From contig JAAXNY010000021.1 of NCBI GenBank assembly GCA_013420905.1, forward strand, positions 124,001 through 188,000: DNA of 64,000 bases, read 5' to 3'. The notes beneath the pieces are model-generated. The model did not search any database. It saw nothing but the letters and a program-made list of their open reading frames with translations, and had not been told where the DNA came from. This document shows, piece by piece, positions 52,720 to 63,548 of this stretch. The position numbers and the translations under genes are program-made. How positions within the stretch are numbered: position 1 is the stretch's first letter; every line of letters starts with the position of its first letter. The DNA is from Collybia mongolica. Lineage: Eukaryota; Basidiomycota; Agaricomycetes; Agaricales; Clitocybaceae.

Positions 52720-53405
52720 TACCTGGTGGGTACTTCCTGACATGGGACAGGCAGTTAGCATGATGTGGCACTAGGGATGGCCAGAGATTGAGGGAGGTGG
52801 AGAGGGGGGCTGTTGTCCAGTCATTGTCAATGGTGATGAAGGTGGGTGGTTGTTTGCACGAGCTACCTTCAAACAAAAGCACTAAGTATTTTGAAACTCA
52901 GCCTGAGAAACCCGCACACCACTCAAACGGGTGTGGGTTTTGACCATAATGCATGCACATACCCACCCAAATATGTATTTCTTGGAGCAGGCATGGAGAA
53001 GCAACAACACCATCAAGGGAGATGTGGTAGCATTGGCATGAGTACAAATGCTTGCAGGTTTAATCCCTTGGTTCGGCACAAAGGCCAATCCAAGATTGTT
53101 GAAGGAAACTACATCGGAATACAGTAACATATCCTTCCTGAATAAATACATAGATGAGGAGCTATTTTATGCATCTTATTAGTTCCCATTACAGTTTTTT
53201 TTATCAAGCTACTTGTTCAACAACATGGACTTAGTGGCTAATCTGACATGATCTGTATAGAAATAAGGGCTCCTTTATGATGATGTACAGGCCCGAAACA
53301 TCCAAACAAAGCTGCACAGAGAAGGCCCAATCTGTACAGGCCAAATGTACTCTATCCAACTCTGCACAGAACTGTGAAGTCAAAGTCCAGCTCTGCATAG
53401 CACTG

Positions 53406-53903
53406 TGAAGACACCAATGAATTTGAGAGATGCTGCGGTTCCTGTCGGCTATTTGTGGGAAAAATCAGGGTTTGCTGATGAAGGGCCTGGTTTTACGTTC
53501 AGCGCGCCCAGAGAGCGGCAGGAGATGTTGACTTTTGATTATAGGACAATAGGCGACCTTTTTCCGCTTCGCAGCGTTAGCCATTGCGCCTGCCTTGACT
53601 GCGATCACCGTTTCCGATAGTAATCTCCTTTTATGAGGGAATAGTTCCGGTGAGGGTTTTCCCCACCTCGAATCTCATAAGATAGGAGGAACTGGTTACG
53701 CAACGGCGGCATATACCCAGTCGCCGGTTCCAGACATGCAGTACGGGCATTCATCATGTTAGGTACTCTGCGACGGTCGCGGAGTATGACACTCTTATGA
53801 TCGTGGGACCTGGCTACTTTGTGTATCCCCATAAGAAACGAGCGCCGTCTATAAACCTCTCGAGTCCATTTTTGATCGTATCGCCTATTCCCACCAACGC
53901 TCT
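53406..53903 (+). promoter_or_regulatory. Spacer and promoter of the F-box gene at 53904
   Basis: Nothing coding was recognised. TATAAA at 53851-53856 lies about 50 bp before the ATG, followed by a pyrimidine-rich tract. Confidence 0.45.
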
Positions 53904-55268
53904 ATGAAAATTGCAACTCCAATTCCAGAAGACATTGTTGAGACGATACTCAGCGGACTTCATGACGACCCTGACACTCTGAAGGCAACCTCAGTCGTCT
54001 CCCGCTCCTTCCTGCCACTGAGCCAAAAATACCTTTTCTCAACAATTCATCTCGACCTCTCTGGGGTGGACATCGCTCTGCAACGCTCACAGAACTTGTT
54101 AAACGTCCTCATAGCCCGCCCCAAAGTCGCTCTTTATGTCCGCGAGCTTAGACTCCTTGATTATGCCGAGTTGGCATGGGAATTAGATGCGACCTCCATT
54201 TCCAGGCAACAATCGATCTCTGATGATATCCTACCCACTCTGTTCAAGATGCTTCGGCAGGTCAGGTCATTGTCATTTTCATTCTTGTCTCCAAACCGGA
54301 GGGATGTTCAGAACTGGATGCGTAACTCAAGTACGCTATCTTCCGCAATCATCAATCTGTGCCTATCGCCTAATGTCGCCGACATTACGATTCAAAACAT
54401 TGGAAACTTTCCGTTAAATATCCTTTCGCATTGTCGCAACGTAAAGAGATTAACTTTGCGGAACCTTCAGTATGCCGGACACCAGGCGAGTACCTCTTCT
54501 GCCCTCGAGGCCGATACCATAGTGAAGGATGCCAAAGAAGCCCCGGGTGCACTTGACATCCTCGAAGTGGACAGCTCTTTCCATGTCACACTCCCTCGCA
54601 TCAACTCGGCATTGAAACAACATAGTTCCACACTGCATATATCCCGCCTTCGTGCGCTGAGGGTTACTGGGCCGTTTGTTACATGGAAGTTGAACCTTGG
54701 CTTACAAACGATTGAAGAAATCGCTCAAACACTTGAATGTTTTATGTGGTGTGAAGTTAACGACTGGGAAGGGAATCATAGTGCGTATCTTTTACTGACC
54801 TTTTCTTATTGCGGCCTTATTCATCACCTACATTCTCCAGCAATGTCCTCGCAATTTGATTCTAAGTCGTTGAACCTGGCCTCGATGGTTAACCTGCGCT
54901 TCGTGGCCTTCACGTTCATCTTTGATCTCCAGACTCTGTGCTGGCTCGTAGAATCTCTGGAGAGAATGAAAGGCAATAATCTCTTGGAGGGAATATCGAT
55001 CGTCCTGTTTCCAGATGCTTGGGAGGAGAACGAAGTACGAGATCTGTTGCCCGTGTGGGTATCTCGTTTGGATTCTATTCTGCTACCTCCCGGATTCCCA
55101 TATTTGAAGAAGGTTTCAGTCTTTGTGGGGTGGTTTCTCGACGAAATCCCAAAACAGATGACACATCTTCATATAAAACCTAGAGAAATCTTCTCTGTGG
55201 AACCCCTTTACACTGACCTTGCACGTCTATGGAACGAAGTTTTGATAACAGCGAGAATACTTTTATGA
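53904..55268 (+). CDS. F-box-like/LRR protein, cluster member 1
   Basis: The start MKIATPIPEDIVETILSGLH is followed by ATSVVSRSFLPLSQKYLFST, the short F-box version common in mushrooms. The rest is leucine-rich. By comparison with the paralogue at 55747, a 60-bp intron (54781-54840, donor GTGCGT) probably interrupts it, giving about 434 residues. Because 60 is a multiple of three, the unspliced frame is also open. A TATA box precedes the ATG. It is inferred to recruit targets to an SCF ubiquitin ligase. No defects were seen. Confidence 0.7.
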   Translation: MKIATPIPEDIVETILSGLHDDPDTLKATSVVSRSFLPLSQKYLFSTIHLDLSGVDIALQRSQNLLNVLIARPKVALYVRELRLLDYAELAWELDATSISRQQSISDDILPTLFKMLRQVRSLSFSFLSPNRRDVQNWMRNSSTLSSAIINLCLSPNVADITIQNIGNFPLNILSHCRNVKRLTLRNLQYAGHQASTSSALEADTIVKDAKEAPGALDILEVDSSFHVTLPRINSALKQHSSTLHISRLRALRVTGPFVTWKLNLGLQTIEEIAQTLECFMWCEVNDWEGNHSAYLLLTFSYCGLIHHLHSPAMSSQFDSKSLNLASMVNLRFVAFTFIFDLQTLCWLVESLERMKGNNLLEGISIVLFPDAWEENEVRDLLPVWVSRLDSILLPPGFPYLKKVSVFVGWFLDEIPKQMTHLHIKPREIFSVEPLYTDLARLWNEVLITARILL

Positions 55269-55746
55269 CAGTAGAGATCCCTCACCCATACTACTTGGAT
55301 TGACCTCTGATACCTAGACTAAATATGCATCCAATTTGATGATGTGATCCCCCGCATGGTTTGTGGCTTCTAGTGATTCTAAGACGCGAGAGGCAGGCGG
55401 ACTTGATGTATCGGGAATCGGAAGTGTAAGTTTGTACTTGTTGTTTGATTCTACGATGAACTCTGGTGCTTTATTTTCCCAGTGAAACTTGGCTGTGAAA
55501 AGGGGGTTCAAAGAAAGCGACGTTTCTGATTTCAATCGGTGAGTAGCAGCGTCTGTTGATACTTCAATATAGTTAAAAAGGCCAACAACACATCAGCACG
55601 ATCTCGAAGTTTTGAGGACGGGACAACAAGTCCAAGTTGGCATACTCTTAGTCCGGGACATCTGGCCGCATACCCTGGTCATCCAACTATTTCCATCATT
55701 ATCAACCCCCTTCTCCGCAAGAATCCTTCCCCTGAGGTCATAAAAC
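55269..55746. other. Spacer between the two F-box paralogues
   Basis: No gene was recognised. Short AT-rich promoter-like tracts occur near 55567. Confidence 0.35.
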
Positions 55747-57119
55747 ATGGTCCTCTCAACTAGCATCCCCACCGAGATCATAGAGGTTATTATCGACCAT
55801 CTTCACGACGACCATGAAGCCTTGCAGGCAGCTTCATTTGTCTCAACGTCATTTCTTCCTCGCAGTCAGATGCACCTCTTCTCAGAAATGTGGATCTCTT
55901 TGGCTCCCGACCAACACACTATGGAACGATTGCGACAGTTGTACGTCATTTTTCTGATGAGTCCGCACCTCGCACTCTACGTAAAGAATGCTTACCTCAC
56001 GGGGTATATCAACGAAGGATGGGAAAACCACAAAGATGAACCTCTTTTTGCGGAAGAAATCATCCCCCATATGTTGCAGTTGCTTCAACGTGTACGACAA
56101 GTTGATCTCGTATATCTCTCACGTTCGGGAGCAAGGAGGGGTTTTTCGCAAAAGGGACGCTGGACAGATCATCCACAAGCTCTCCGGACGGCCATCCTGG
56201 ATTTTTGCAAAAATCCGTCAGTTACTGACATAACCATTAGCCAAATACGAGATTTTCCGATTCCATTTTTGGCCATGTGTCCAGGATTGAAGAACTTATC
56301 ACTAAGGGACATGGAATTCAGTGCATATAACGCCCAGAACATTGAACTCGATTTGGGGGGGATGGAGGCCTCTCGAGCACAAATTCATCTGGACACCCTC
56401 GAGATGGGCCAGTCTTTCAGCACATTCTTCCCACTTGTAGCTCAAGTGCTTCGGCACCCCAATTCAATTGTCAGTTTGTCTCAACTCCGTGCGCTCAAGC
56501 TTGTTGGGTCCTTGCCGATTGCGATTCACCCAGTTTGGGAAGACATAAATCACTGCGCACCAAGTTTGGAGTGTCTAATGTGGAATCAAGCCACCGATTG
56601 GGGAGGTCGGACGGGTACGAGCCATCACCTGCGTTTAATTTTCTAATATCATAACATGGCATACCAGTTATTTCTAAATTCTATGCTGAACCCCTCAATC
56701 TCGCACAGATGAAAAATCTGCGATTCCTAGTTCTAGAGTTTCTCGCAGATTTCAATAAGTATGGAATCATCCCTAACCTTGGCTGGTTAACCGAGTCTTT
56801 GGATCGCCTTCGCCAAGGGAACCAGATCGAAGATATTACGATCATACTCATCTACGAATCATGGAATAGAGACAACACGAATGCATTACTAACCGTATGG
56901 ACAAAACGTCTTGACACTGTCATTTACGGTACAGGGTTTCCTGCGCTGAGGCGCGTCCGAATCATCCTCCCAGATTTTGCGGATAGGGTGAGGAGATTCA
57001 CGATCGAGGTTAAGCCACAGCTGGGTCTTCAAGCCGGGGAGTACTTTAAGATAGAACCACTCCGGACTGATGCTACAGCCGTTTGGAAGCAAGCCGTTGC
57101 GAGAGTTAGGGGGAGGTAA
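55747..57119 (+). CDS. F-box-like/LRR protein, cluster member 2
   Basis: Exons 55747-56614 and 56668-57119 join through a 53-bp GT-AG intron to give about 439 residues. The N-terminal MVLSTSIPTEIIEVIIDHLH and AASFVSTSFLPRSQMHLFSE match cluster member 1. After the intron EPLNLAQMKNLRFLVLEF parallels SLNLASMVNLRFVAFTF, so the two are tandem paralogues, strongly diverged. The C terminus ends AVWKQAVARVRGR. The frame is intact. Likely role as for member 1. Confidence 0.72.
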
Positions 57120-58125
57120 GGAAGGTAGTGTTGAGGGGGTACGTTGCATATCTGGTATGCATCAATACACCAGCTGTTTGATTATTGTTCTAAGTGGTTT
57201 AGCGGATCTCCAACGCCACACACGCCCTTACGCGTACCTGCTACAGGAGTCAGCGATTGTCGAATAAAATTATTTTACGTTTTTGCTTGTTCTTTTGTGC
57301 GTCATACCTGACGATGGTCAATCATTTGATGCAGTACACATCACTTATTCAAGCTTCCACGGCCAAAGTGGCACATGGCACAGGATAAAATAGGTCTAGT
57401 TCAGTAAATCTCAACTGTGGATTGGAAACCGCGGAGGTAAGGAAGGTAGGACGTTTGATGTTGACTGTCAAGAAAGGGAAAGGTCAAAGATCAATATGCA
57501 TGTATGGGGAGTTATTAGTCCGGAGGCCAGTAATCGCCGTGTGGCACTTGATTAGTGGGCATCGCTGAAGCAAGTATTGATTGTCAGTTTGCTTGAAGAA
57601 ACTCGAGAAGCTTCTCGCCTAATTATAACCGTGTTCAGAATGATGACTCCGCCTGGAAAAGAAGGGTGCATACGTATGTAGGTGGAGCGCGAATCTCAAA
57701 TACCAAAAATAGACCAAACTTCCAATCAACCTCTAGCTCGCTTGGAAAATGTTTGCGGTACCGAGGGTTCTTCAAAGTTTGGCGTTCAAATCTGGACTTG
57801 CCCTACTTTTTCAGAGGTAGGGTGTATTGTTCTAAAGCTAGTTGTCAAGAACTGTCACTCTGGCTGTTTTCACCAGACTTTCAATTGCGAGTTAGTTCTA
57901 CTAGATCTTTTCACACGCATCGCTGATTTGAACAGGAAGAATAGAACCAACCGAGCAGGGAGAATGCGTCAAACTAGTGGCAAACCCAAAGGGCCTTTCG
58001 GAGATATTGGACACTGAGAGTAAACTGATGACTCGGGCAGGTTGGAATTTGAGGATATATTCGCCTCATACTGCAGTGAATTGACATAATCATAATTCCA
58101 CCTCAACGTCCACTCGTACATACAC
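57120..58125. other. Intergenic, no gene recognised
   Basis: Overlapping open frames at 57666-58017 show no recognisable motif. The last 100 bp is presumably the promoter of the membrane-protein gene. Confidence 0.35.
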
Positions 58126-59497
58126 ATGCCTACTACAGCCCCTCCTGACCCTGTATCTTCGTTGATGGGCAACGCTGCAATCACTTTGACTCGCACCTTG
58201 ATTTATGGTATGTTCTTTCCACGATCTATCTCGACCCTTTATTCCGAGGGAGCTAAGCGAATTATCATAAGGTATATTTGTGCTCCTCTATGCACAGTCC
58301 GCAGTGGCATACAGGTCTGTGGCAGTTTCCTTGAGTGAAAGGTATTAAGGCATTCTCGTAGGCGCAAGAAACAACGAAGCTGGGCTCAATTCTGGATGTT
58401 CCTGATCAGTACTATCACCTTCCTTCTAGCCACAGTTCATGAGGTCGCCCTAGTTGCATTCGATTGCCTTTTGATCTATACAACATTCCACAAACACCAA
58501 GTTCCACCTTTGACCATGGAAGATAGGTTCATGGAGAACCTTCCTGCTGTGTTGTTGTGGATAGATAATATTCATGTGAGAAGTATCAGCTTTTGTCTGG
58601 GTGTATCTTCAGATATTGGGGTACTGATGTGCTATCCCAGATCACTATAAATGATGCCACAGTCGTCTGGAGGGCATTTGTATTAACACAAAATAGGCGG
58701 TGGCGTTTTTTGATCTGCTTTGTTGCTTTTTTGCCCTTGCTGGGTTTCGCCGGTTTGTTAACTTCACTATCATCATTATTTTTCTTATACTACCGGTTCA
58801 AGGTTACTTCCGTGGTATATACGATATTTAAAATCCCGGATTTCAAAGTACATGGCGATCCATCCGACGATGTGCTTTCAGACGAATTTGCTGGTGCCAG
58901 ATACGGGCTATCCCTCGGAACAAATGTTATAGCCACTGCAACTATCGGCTGTGTATACTGGTTCATCCTTCTCGTCTTTAACAATTCAACTGCTCACAGA
59001 ACATTTTTAGGCTTCATCGTAAAGATATGGTAGCCGGGCTAGGGAATCACCGTCCGACGCAAGTAGAACGGGTACTGGTGCTTTTGGTGGAATCCGGATT
59101 CGCATTCTGCATATTTCAGGCAAATGATAGGGTTCTTTGTTTGAATATTGACTAAAATATAATTTGCCAGATTGCTAACTTTATATTGACATTTGTTGCG
59201 TTAGAGATGCCAGAGCAATATCTCGGGTTGATAATATGGTCTGGCTATGTTGGACTTGCAGTAAGGATGGTGCCCTCACTCGTCTCCCTGTCATACACTC
59301 ATACTTGCTAGTCTGCGTATCCCACTATGGTAATTGCTCTGGTGAACAGCCACCGTACGCTGGACCAGATGTACTCGACAGCCACGTCTTTGCGAATTGG
59401 TGAAGGTGCGAACCGTAGTGAGGTAGCCACACTCCATTTCGCCCATGTCGCAAGCTCCACATCGATTCCTCAAGAGGTCAAGGAAAATAAGGAATAG
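58126..59497 (+). CDS. Seven-helix membrane protein, basidiomycete family
   Basis: Seven exons keep phase throughout: 58126-58207, 58272-58314, 58362-58575, 58641-58960, 59011-59119, 59171-59260 and 59312-59497, about 347 residues. Hydrophobic segments include GIFVLLYAQSAVAY, STITFLLATVHEVALVAF, FLICFVAFLPLLGFAG and SLGTNVIATATIGCVYW, with the family block INDATVVWRAFVL and the C-terminal YPTMVIALVNSHRTLDQ. Intron 5 appears to use a GC donor (CAG|GCAAAT). The family is abundant in Agaricomycetes and receptor-like in topology, but its function is unknown. The gene looks intact, unlike the copy at 48076. Confidence 0.72.
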
Positions 59498-60659
59498 AAA
59501 TGATGTATATAAGTGATTGAATAAGGGACTTATCTTGCACAAGACACATTTCTGTCTAGGTCTAGGGTACGCCACCAAGAAGAAAAGACACAAAGCCTCC
59601 CAAAGCGATAAAGTAGAACCAGAGAGCCTAAGCATCACGACCACTAACATATCATGTTGTGGAGGTGACACTTGATAAGGTTATTTTGTTAAAAAGCCGA
59701 ATATGCCATGCAAAAAAACCTGTCTTTTTATCGGTTTGAAAGGCACTGCCCGGACAATCTAGGGTTTTCACAGAGAGTCTGCTTTCATCTGGACACTTTA
59801 ATCGATAGTGAATCTTGACACCCCACGTTATGCAGTGTGGTGCGGCGTTCCTGGTGTCTCAGGTTGGGCTTGAATCCTTCTTGGCTGTGTGTCAAACTTG
59901 CAGATTATTGCTCTTAACTGACCTTTACGCCCAACGACATATGAGCTAAGCGCTCAGACCATTGCAAGCAGGGTGGCCTCATCAATGAGTGAATGTGCAG
60001 GTCTACGCAACTTTATTAATTGCAGTTGTACTAAGCTCAGCGAGAAGGATTGAATTAAGAGGATCTTGAGCTGCGGAAGGCATGGGAGGAGCGTGCTGGA
60101 TCTGGAAGCCATCATCATAAAATATTATGTTTACTGACGGCATCAGTAAGATGACAAATTTCTTGTTCGCTTTTCGGCACTTTCCGGCACTTTTTGGCTT
60201 GACAACAAGTCTGCAAGTTTCCTCTGAAAGTTTTTCCTATGTGTGGCATCACAATACAGCTCCAATACCCAAACTAGGTTTGTAGTTGGTCTTCAGGAAT
60301 GTATTGAGTATGAAGTTCACCTGTAAGTTGATCCTACATATCAAAAGTCAGCCCATAGTTCTGAATTACATTGTCACCATCTGTGATGGTGACGGCAATG
60401 GTATGTAAACACAGTGCATGTTCTGTGCTTGGAAACATGTAGGTGAAGGCTGTGGGGATATCCTGAGACCAGTCAACATGTTGTTAAGCACACTACTGGA
60501 GAAGCAATAAATTTCAAACAAATTTGTGTTGAGAACTTGTCGAAATTCAGACATAGCTTTTCAGCTGTTCATTTGCACACTTTTCAGACTTGTACAAGCT
60601 TGTACAAGCATGTACAAGCATGAAAAGAAATTTGTATAAACATTAATGACTTAGCATTG
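59498..60659. other. Intergenic with a palindrome cluster
   Basis: No gene was recognised. 60590-60627 is a self-complementary tract with three TTGTACAAG/ATGTACAAG units framed by CTTTTCA and TGAAAAG. Confidence 0.4.
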
Positions 60660-61012
60660 CAGGCTGTTAACGTTGCAGTGAATTCTAGCTCCGGATTTTT
60701 CATTCCCGGCCCAACAGCAAATCGCGCCTTTACAATATTTAGTACAGCATATTACGGGTTTTCAGTGAGGTGACGTATAATATCTTTTATTTGCCTTCTG
60801 CTAAAGATGCCATAGGTCATGTATCCAACAGTGGTCATTGCCTTGGTAAACAGCCAGAGAACATTTGATCACATATATTTGATAAATGATTCCCTACCAA
60901 CCGTCAATGATGAAGCATCACCCAGAGGCATGTCTACAATGATCTTTACCCATTCCAATCCCCCTACCGGTGCAGGAATAATTCCACAGCAGGTTGAGAT
61001 TCGAGAATAGTG
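60660..61012 (+). pseudogene. Relic of a seven-helix membrane gene (last exon)
   Basis: From 60820, YPTVVIALVNSQRTFDHIYL aligns with YPTMVIALVNSHRTLDQMYS, the last exon of the 58126-59497 gene, and runs to a TAG at 61008-61010. The upstream exons are absent or decayed, so this is the tail of a lost tandem copy. Confidence 0.6.
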
Positions 61013-61014
61013 TC

Positions 61015-61288
61015 AATTGTGCATAGCAGTAATGGAGAGAAATATGCATCCTTATATGTACCAAATTATTTGATTTCATTCAAAATCTAATCATAAAGTG
61101 AGGAGGAAAAGCGTGAGTTGATGACGTCAACAATTAGGCACAGTGGCTGTGCTAGTGACAACAACGACGCGCGTGTGACTGTGCTTTTCCTCTCACCCTT
61201 CCTCCCGCACACCCAGCATCCATCCCCTTCGTTTCTCTATAAATCCCATTTAACTGGGCCTCAAGGACGATTATACTCAACGTTCAAT
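61015..61288 (+). promoter_or_regulatory. Promoter region of the VTI1 gene
   Basis: A pyrimidine-rich tract (CTTTTCCTCTCACCCTTCCT) and TCTATAAATCCC near 61236-61247 lie about 45 bp upstream of the ATG at 61289. Confidence 0.45.
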
Positions 61289-62560
61289 ATGGATAACACC
61301 CCCACGGCACTATTCACATCGCATGAGCTCGACCTGACGCACCTGCTGCAAGGTGTGCACCAGACACTCGATACAGTGCAGGACCAGGAGCCAGAGGCGC
61401 GAAAGAAGGCGCTCAGGAGGGTGGAGGTTGAGCTAGATGGCGCAGACGATGTGGTATGTTATCTTCGTGCCTTGCTTCTGGCTGTGTTCGGAACAGCTGT
61501 AGTTTGGGCGAAATTGGATCGACGCCTGACAAATAGAACTATAATCGCAGATATCTCAACTCGAACTCGAGATTCAAGGAATCCCGCGCTCTATGGTGGC
61601 TTCGCACACCACCAGGCTTACCCGTGCAAAGGCTGAGCTCGCACGTGCGAAGAAACGGGCAAGGGAGGTACACACGGCTGGTGCGAGGCGAGAACTAGTT
61701 GGAGCCGGCGCTTCGAGAGGTGAGTCACCCCTTTTACTTCATATTTGACGTTTAATTTCATCGGTCGATGATGCTGACTTGCATTGAATAGGACCTAACG
61801 CTTTTTCTTCGGATGACCCCTATGCTTCCGAGGACACACGAACGCGCCTCCTAGCGGGCACTGCTACCCTAGAAGACGGCTCTCGCCGCCTTACAGATAC
61901 CCAACGGATTGCATTGGAGACGGAAGACCTTGGTGCAGGGATACTTAGAAGCTTGCGCGGGCAGAGGGAAGTCATCGAAGGCGCCAGAGGCGAGGTACGT
62001 TACCTTTCAAGTTTTAAGCCCAATATACGGGCATTCGCTGCTGGATTTGAGCATTTTGGTCACTCTAAGTCTGCCCGTCAATTTCTTTGTCAGCTCATGT
62101 ATGATACGCATCTTTCCTGCCATTACTCCGATTGTTTTTTCGAGAAATCCTTCCTCCTTGTTGGTGAAAACGTTGCTGGGGCGTTCCTGTTAGATCCTTA
62201 TACATGATTTATTCTACAATCGGTCCTTGACACGTAGAGCCCAAGATTCCGCACCGTTCTTTCATACCGTCCATCTCCTTCGTTTTACTTTAGGTACAAC
62301 CGATCAAGGACGCTAATGCTCTCTTCTTTGTATAGCTCCAGAATGCGGACACAAATATCGACAGGGCATCAGGGACGATCAAGAAAATGATTCATCAGTG
62401 CGTATCGTCTCCCCTTTCCATTTACTCCCTTCTTTGTTGCTCGTAGAGCCGACACTGATGCGCTTCCAGGATGTACAAGCAACGGGTCATGCTTAGCGCG
62501 ATCGGTGTTTTCTTGGTCCTCTTGGTCATCACGATCCTCTACTTCAAGATCGTGCGATAA
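61289..62560 (+). CDS. VTI1: v-SNARE Vti1
   Basis: Vti1 is the Qb-SNARE that drives fusion among Golgi, endosome and vacuole membranes. Five exons keep phase: 61289-61453, 61551-61719, 61792-61994, 62336-62397 and 62470-62560,  229 residues in total, the normal family length. The N-terminal helical domain contains MDNTPTALFTSHELDL and ELDGADDVISQLELEIQGIP. The SNARE motif spans RIALETEDLGAGILRSLRGQ to NADTNIDRASGTIKKMIH. A C-terminal anchor, AIGVFLVLLVITILYFKI, ends in VR. Conserved, single-copy in nature and undamaged, it anchors this end of the window as ordinary euchromatic sequence. Confidence 0.88.
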
Positions 62561-63548
62561 ACCCTACGCCCCTAGTAGGTATTCATGCGTGTGTTCGTGG
62601 GAGCCGGTGAGATGAGAGGATGCGGCGAGGATGCTTGAGGCGAGAAGTGGCTCTGAGCTTTTTCTTTTTCTTCCCCTGCGATGCAGAAAGAACGAGTGGC
62701 CCCGCGCATGGGCCCTGTTCATTACACTTGGAACATTGGATTCTTGGACCGATCCGGATCATATCACCCATCCGGCAGTCTAAGGTTGACATCGCTGGGA
62801 AATTCGATGAGCGGCTTGCTCCTTCCCTACGCATCTATGTATATCTACATATGATGCTCGTTTTCCCACCAGCAATCTTGGACTCGTACTACATCTTTCT
62901 CGACCTACCCTGCCAATTATTTGTACCCGCGGACGCTTCCTCAGAATTATTTGTATCCTGATCTCGCTATTCCCTTCACTGGCCTCCACCGATCCTTGAC
63001 AACTCCTGTTCTATATTTTTTGAACGCGCATCTATCTATAGATATACTTATCTGTCGATGATACCGTCATCTAGCAATCCACATGTCCTGCTACATAGAC
63101 TTGTGACCATCCCCTCTATTGGGAAAACCCTCTATAGTATGGAGGGGTCGGTCATTGGTCTACGGGCCAGTGCGACATTCGTATTTGAGTGTAGTGCTGG
63201 CATGTTCTGGTTACGCGGATCACTACACCTGCTACGGTGTGTACACTGCTCAATGCGCGATGCGGCGTGGGTCCGCGATAGCTGTCGTGCGCGCGACGCT
63301 CACCTCTTGATCTAATTTGCTTAGACTTGGCGCTAACCGCATCATGTTTCCAACTGCGATGTTTGCGGGACAGTTTCTATCAAAGAGTAAACATGAGGTT
63401 GGTTGGCACGGGGTATTACGGGCTCATTGGTCCCTGGTGTTGATAAACAGTTGATGAGGCCGGCGCTTTTTATACGGGCTTACATCCTGAAATCATAGGT
63501 CTATCTATACACGACTACTCGGCTCATAGGCCATTTCTCCAACCCACC
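62561..63548. other. Intergenic, no gene recognised
   Basis: This holds the 3' flanks of VTI1 and of the minus-strand gene at 63549. Open frames here have no motif or splice logic. Confidence 0.4.

Larger units (their letters stand above)
50374..53405. mobile_element. Candidate DNA transposon relic hosting the Tc1 element
   Basis: The ends are similar inverted sequences, CAGCACTGTGCAGAG on the left and CAGTGCTATGCAGAG on the right (12 of 15 match). Both subterminal zones are rich in CTGTGCAG/CTGCACAG variants. Between them, besides the Tc1 element, the minus strand shows a spliced fragment (GDRYHGMRFGDMLEGVG joined to MQLKKGKLTPDDMNLNIILN) ending at 50730 that I do not recognise. No target duplication was seen, so limits and class are uncertain. 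Without Tc1 it is about 1.4 kb. Confidence 0.35.

Noticed and set aside
57666..58017. Two overlapping plus-strand frames (86 and 111 codons)
   Set aside because: No family resemblance, and the next gene's promoter lies in the same stretch; not called as genes.
62583..63315. Short frames on both strands downstream of VTI1
   Set aside because: No motifs; this is a spacer between converging genes.
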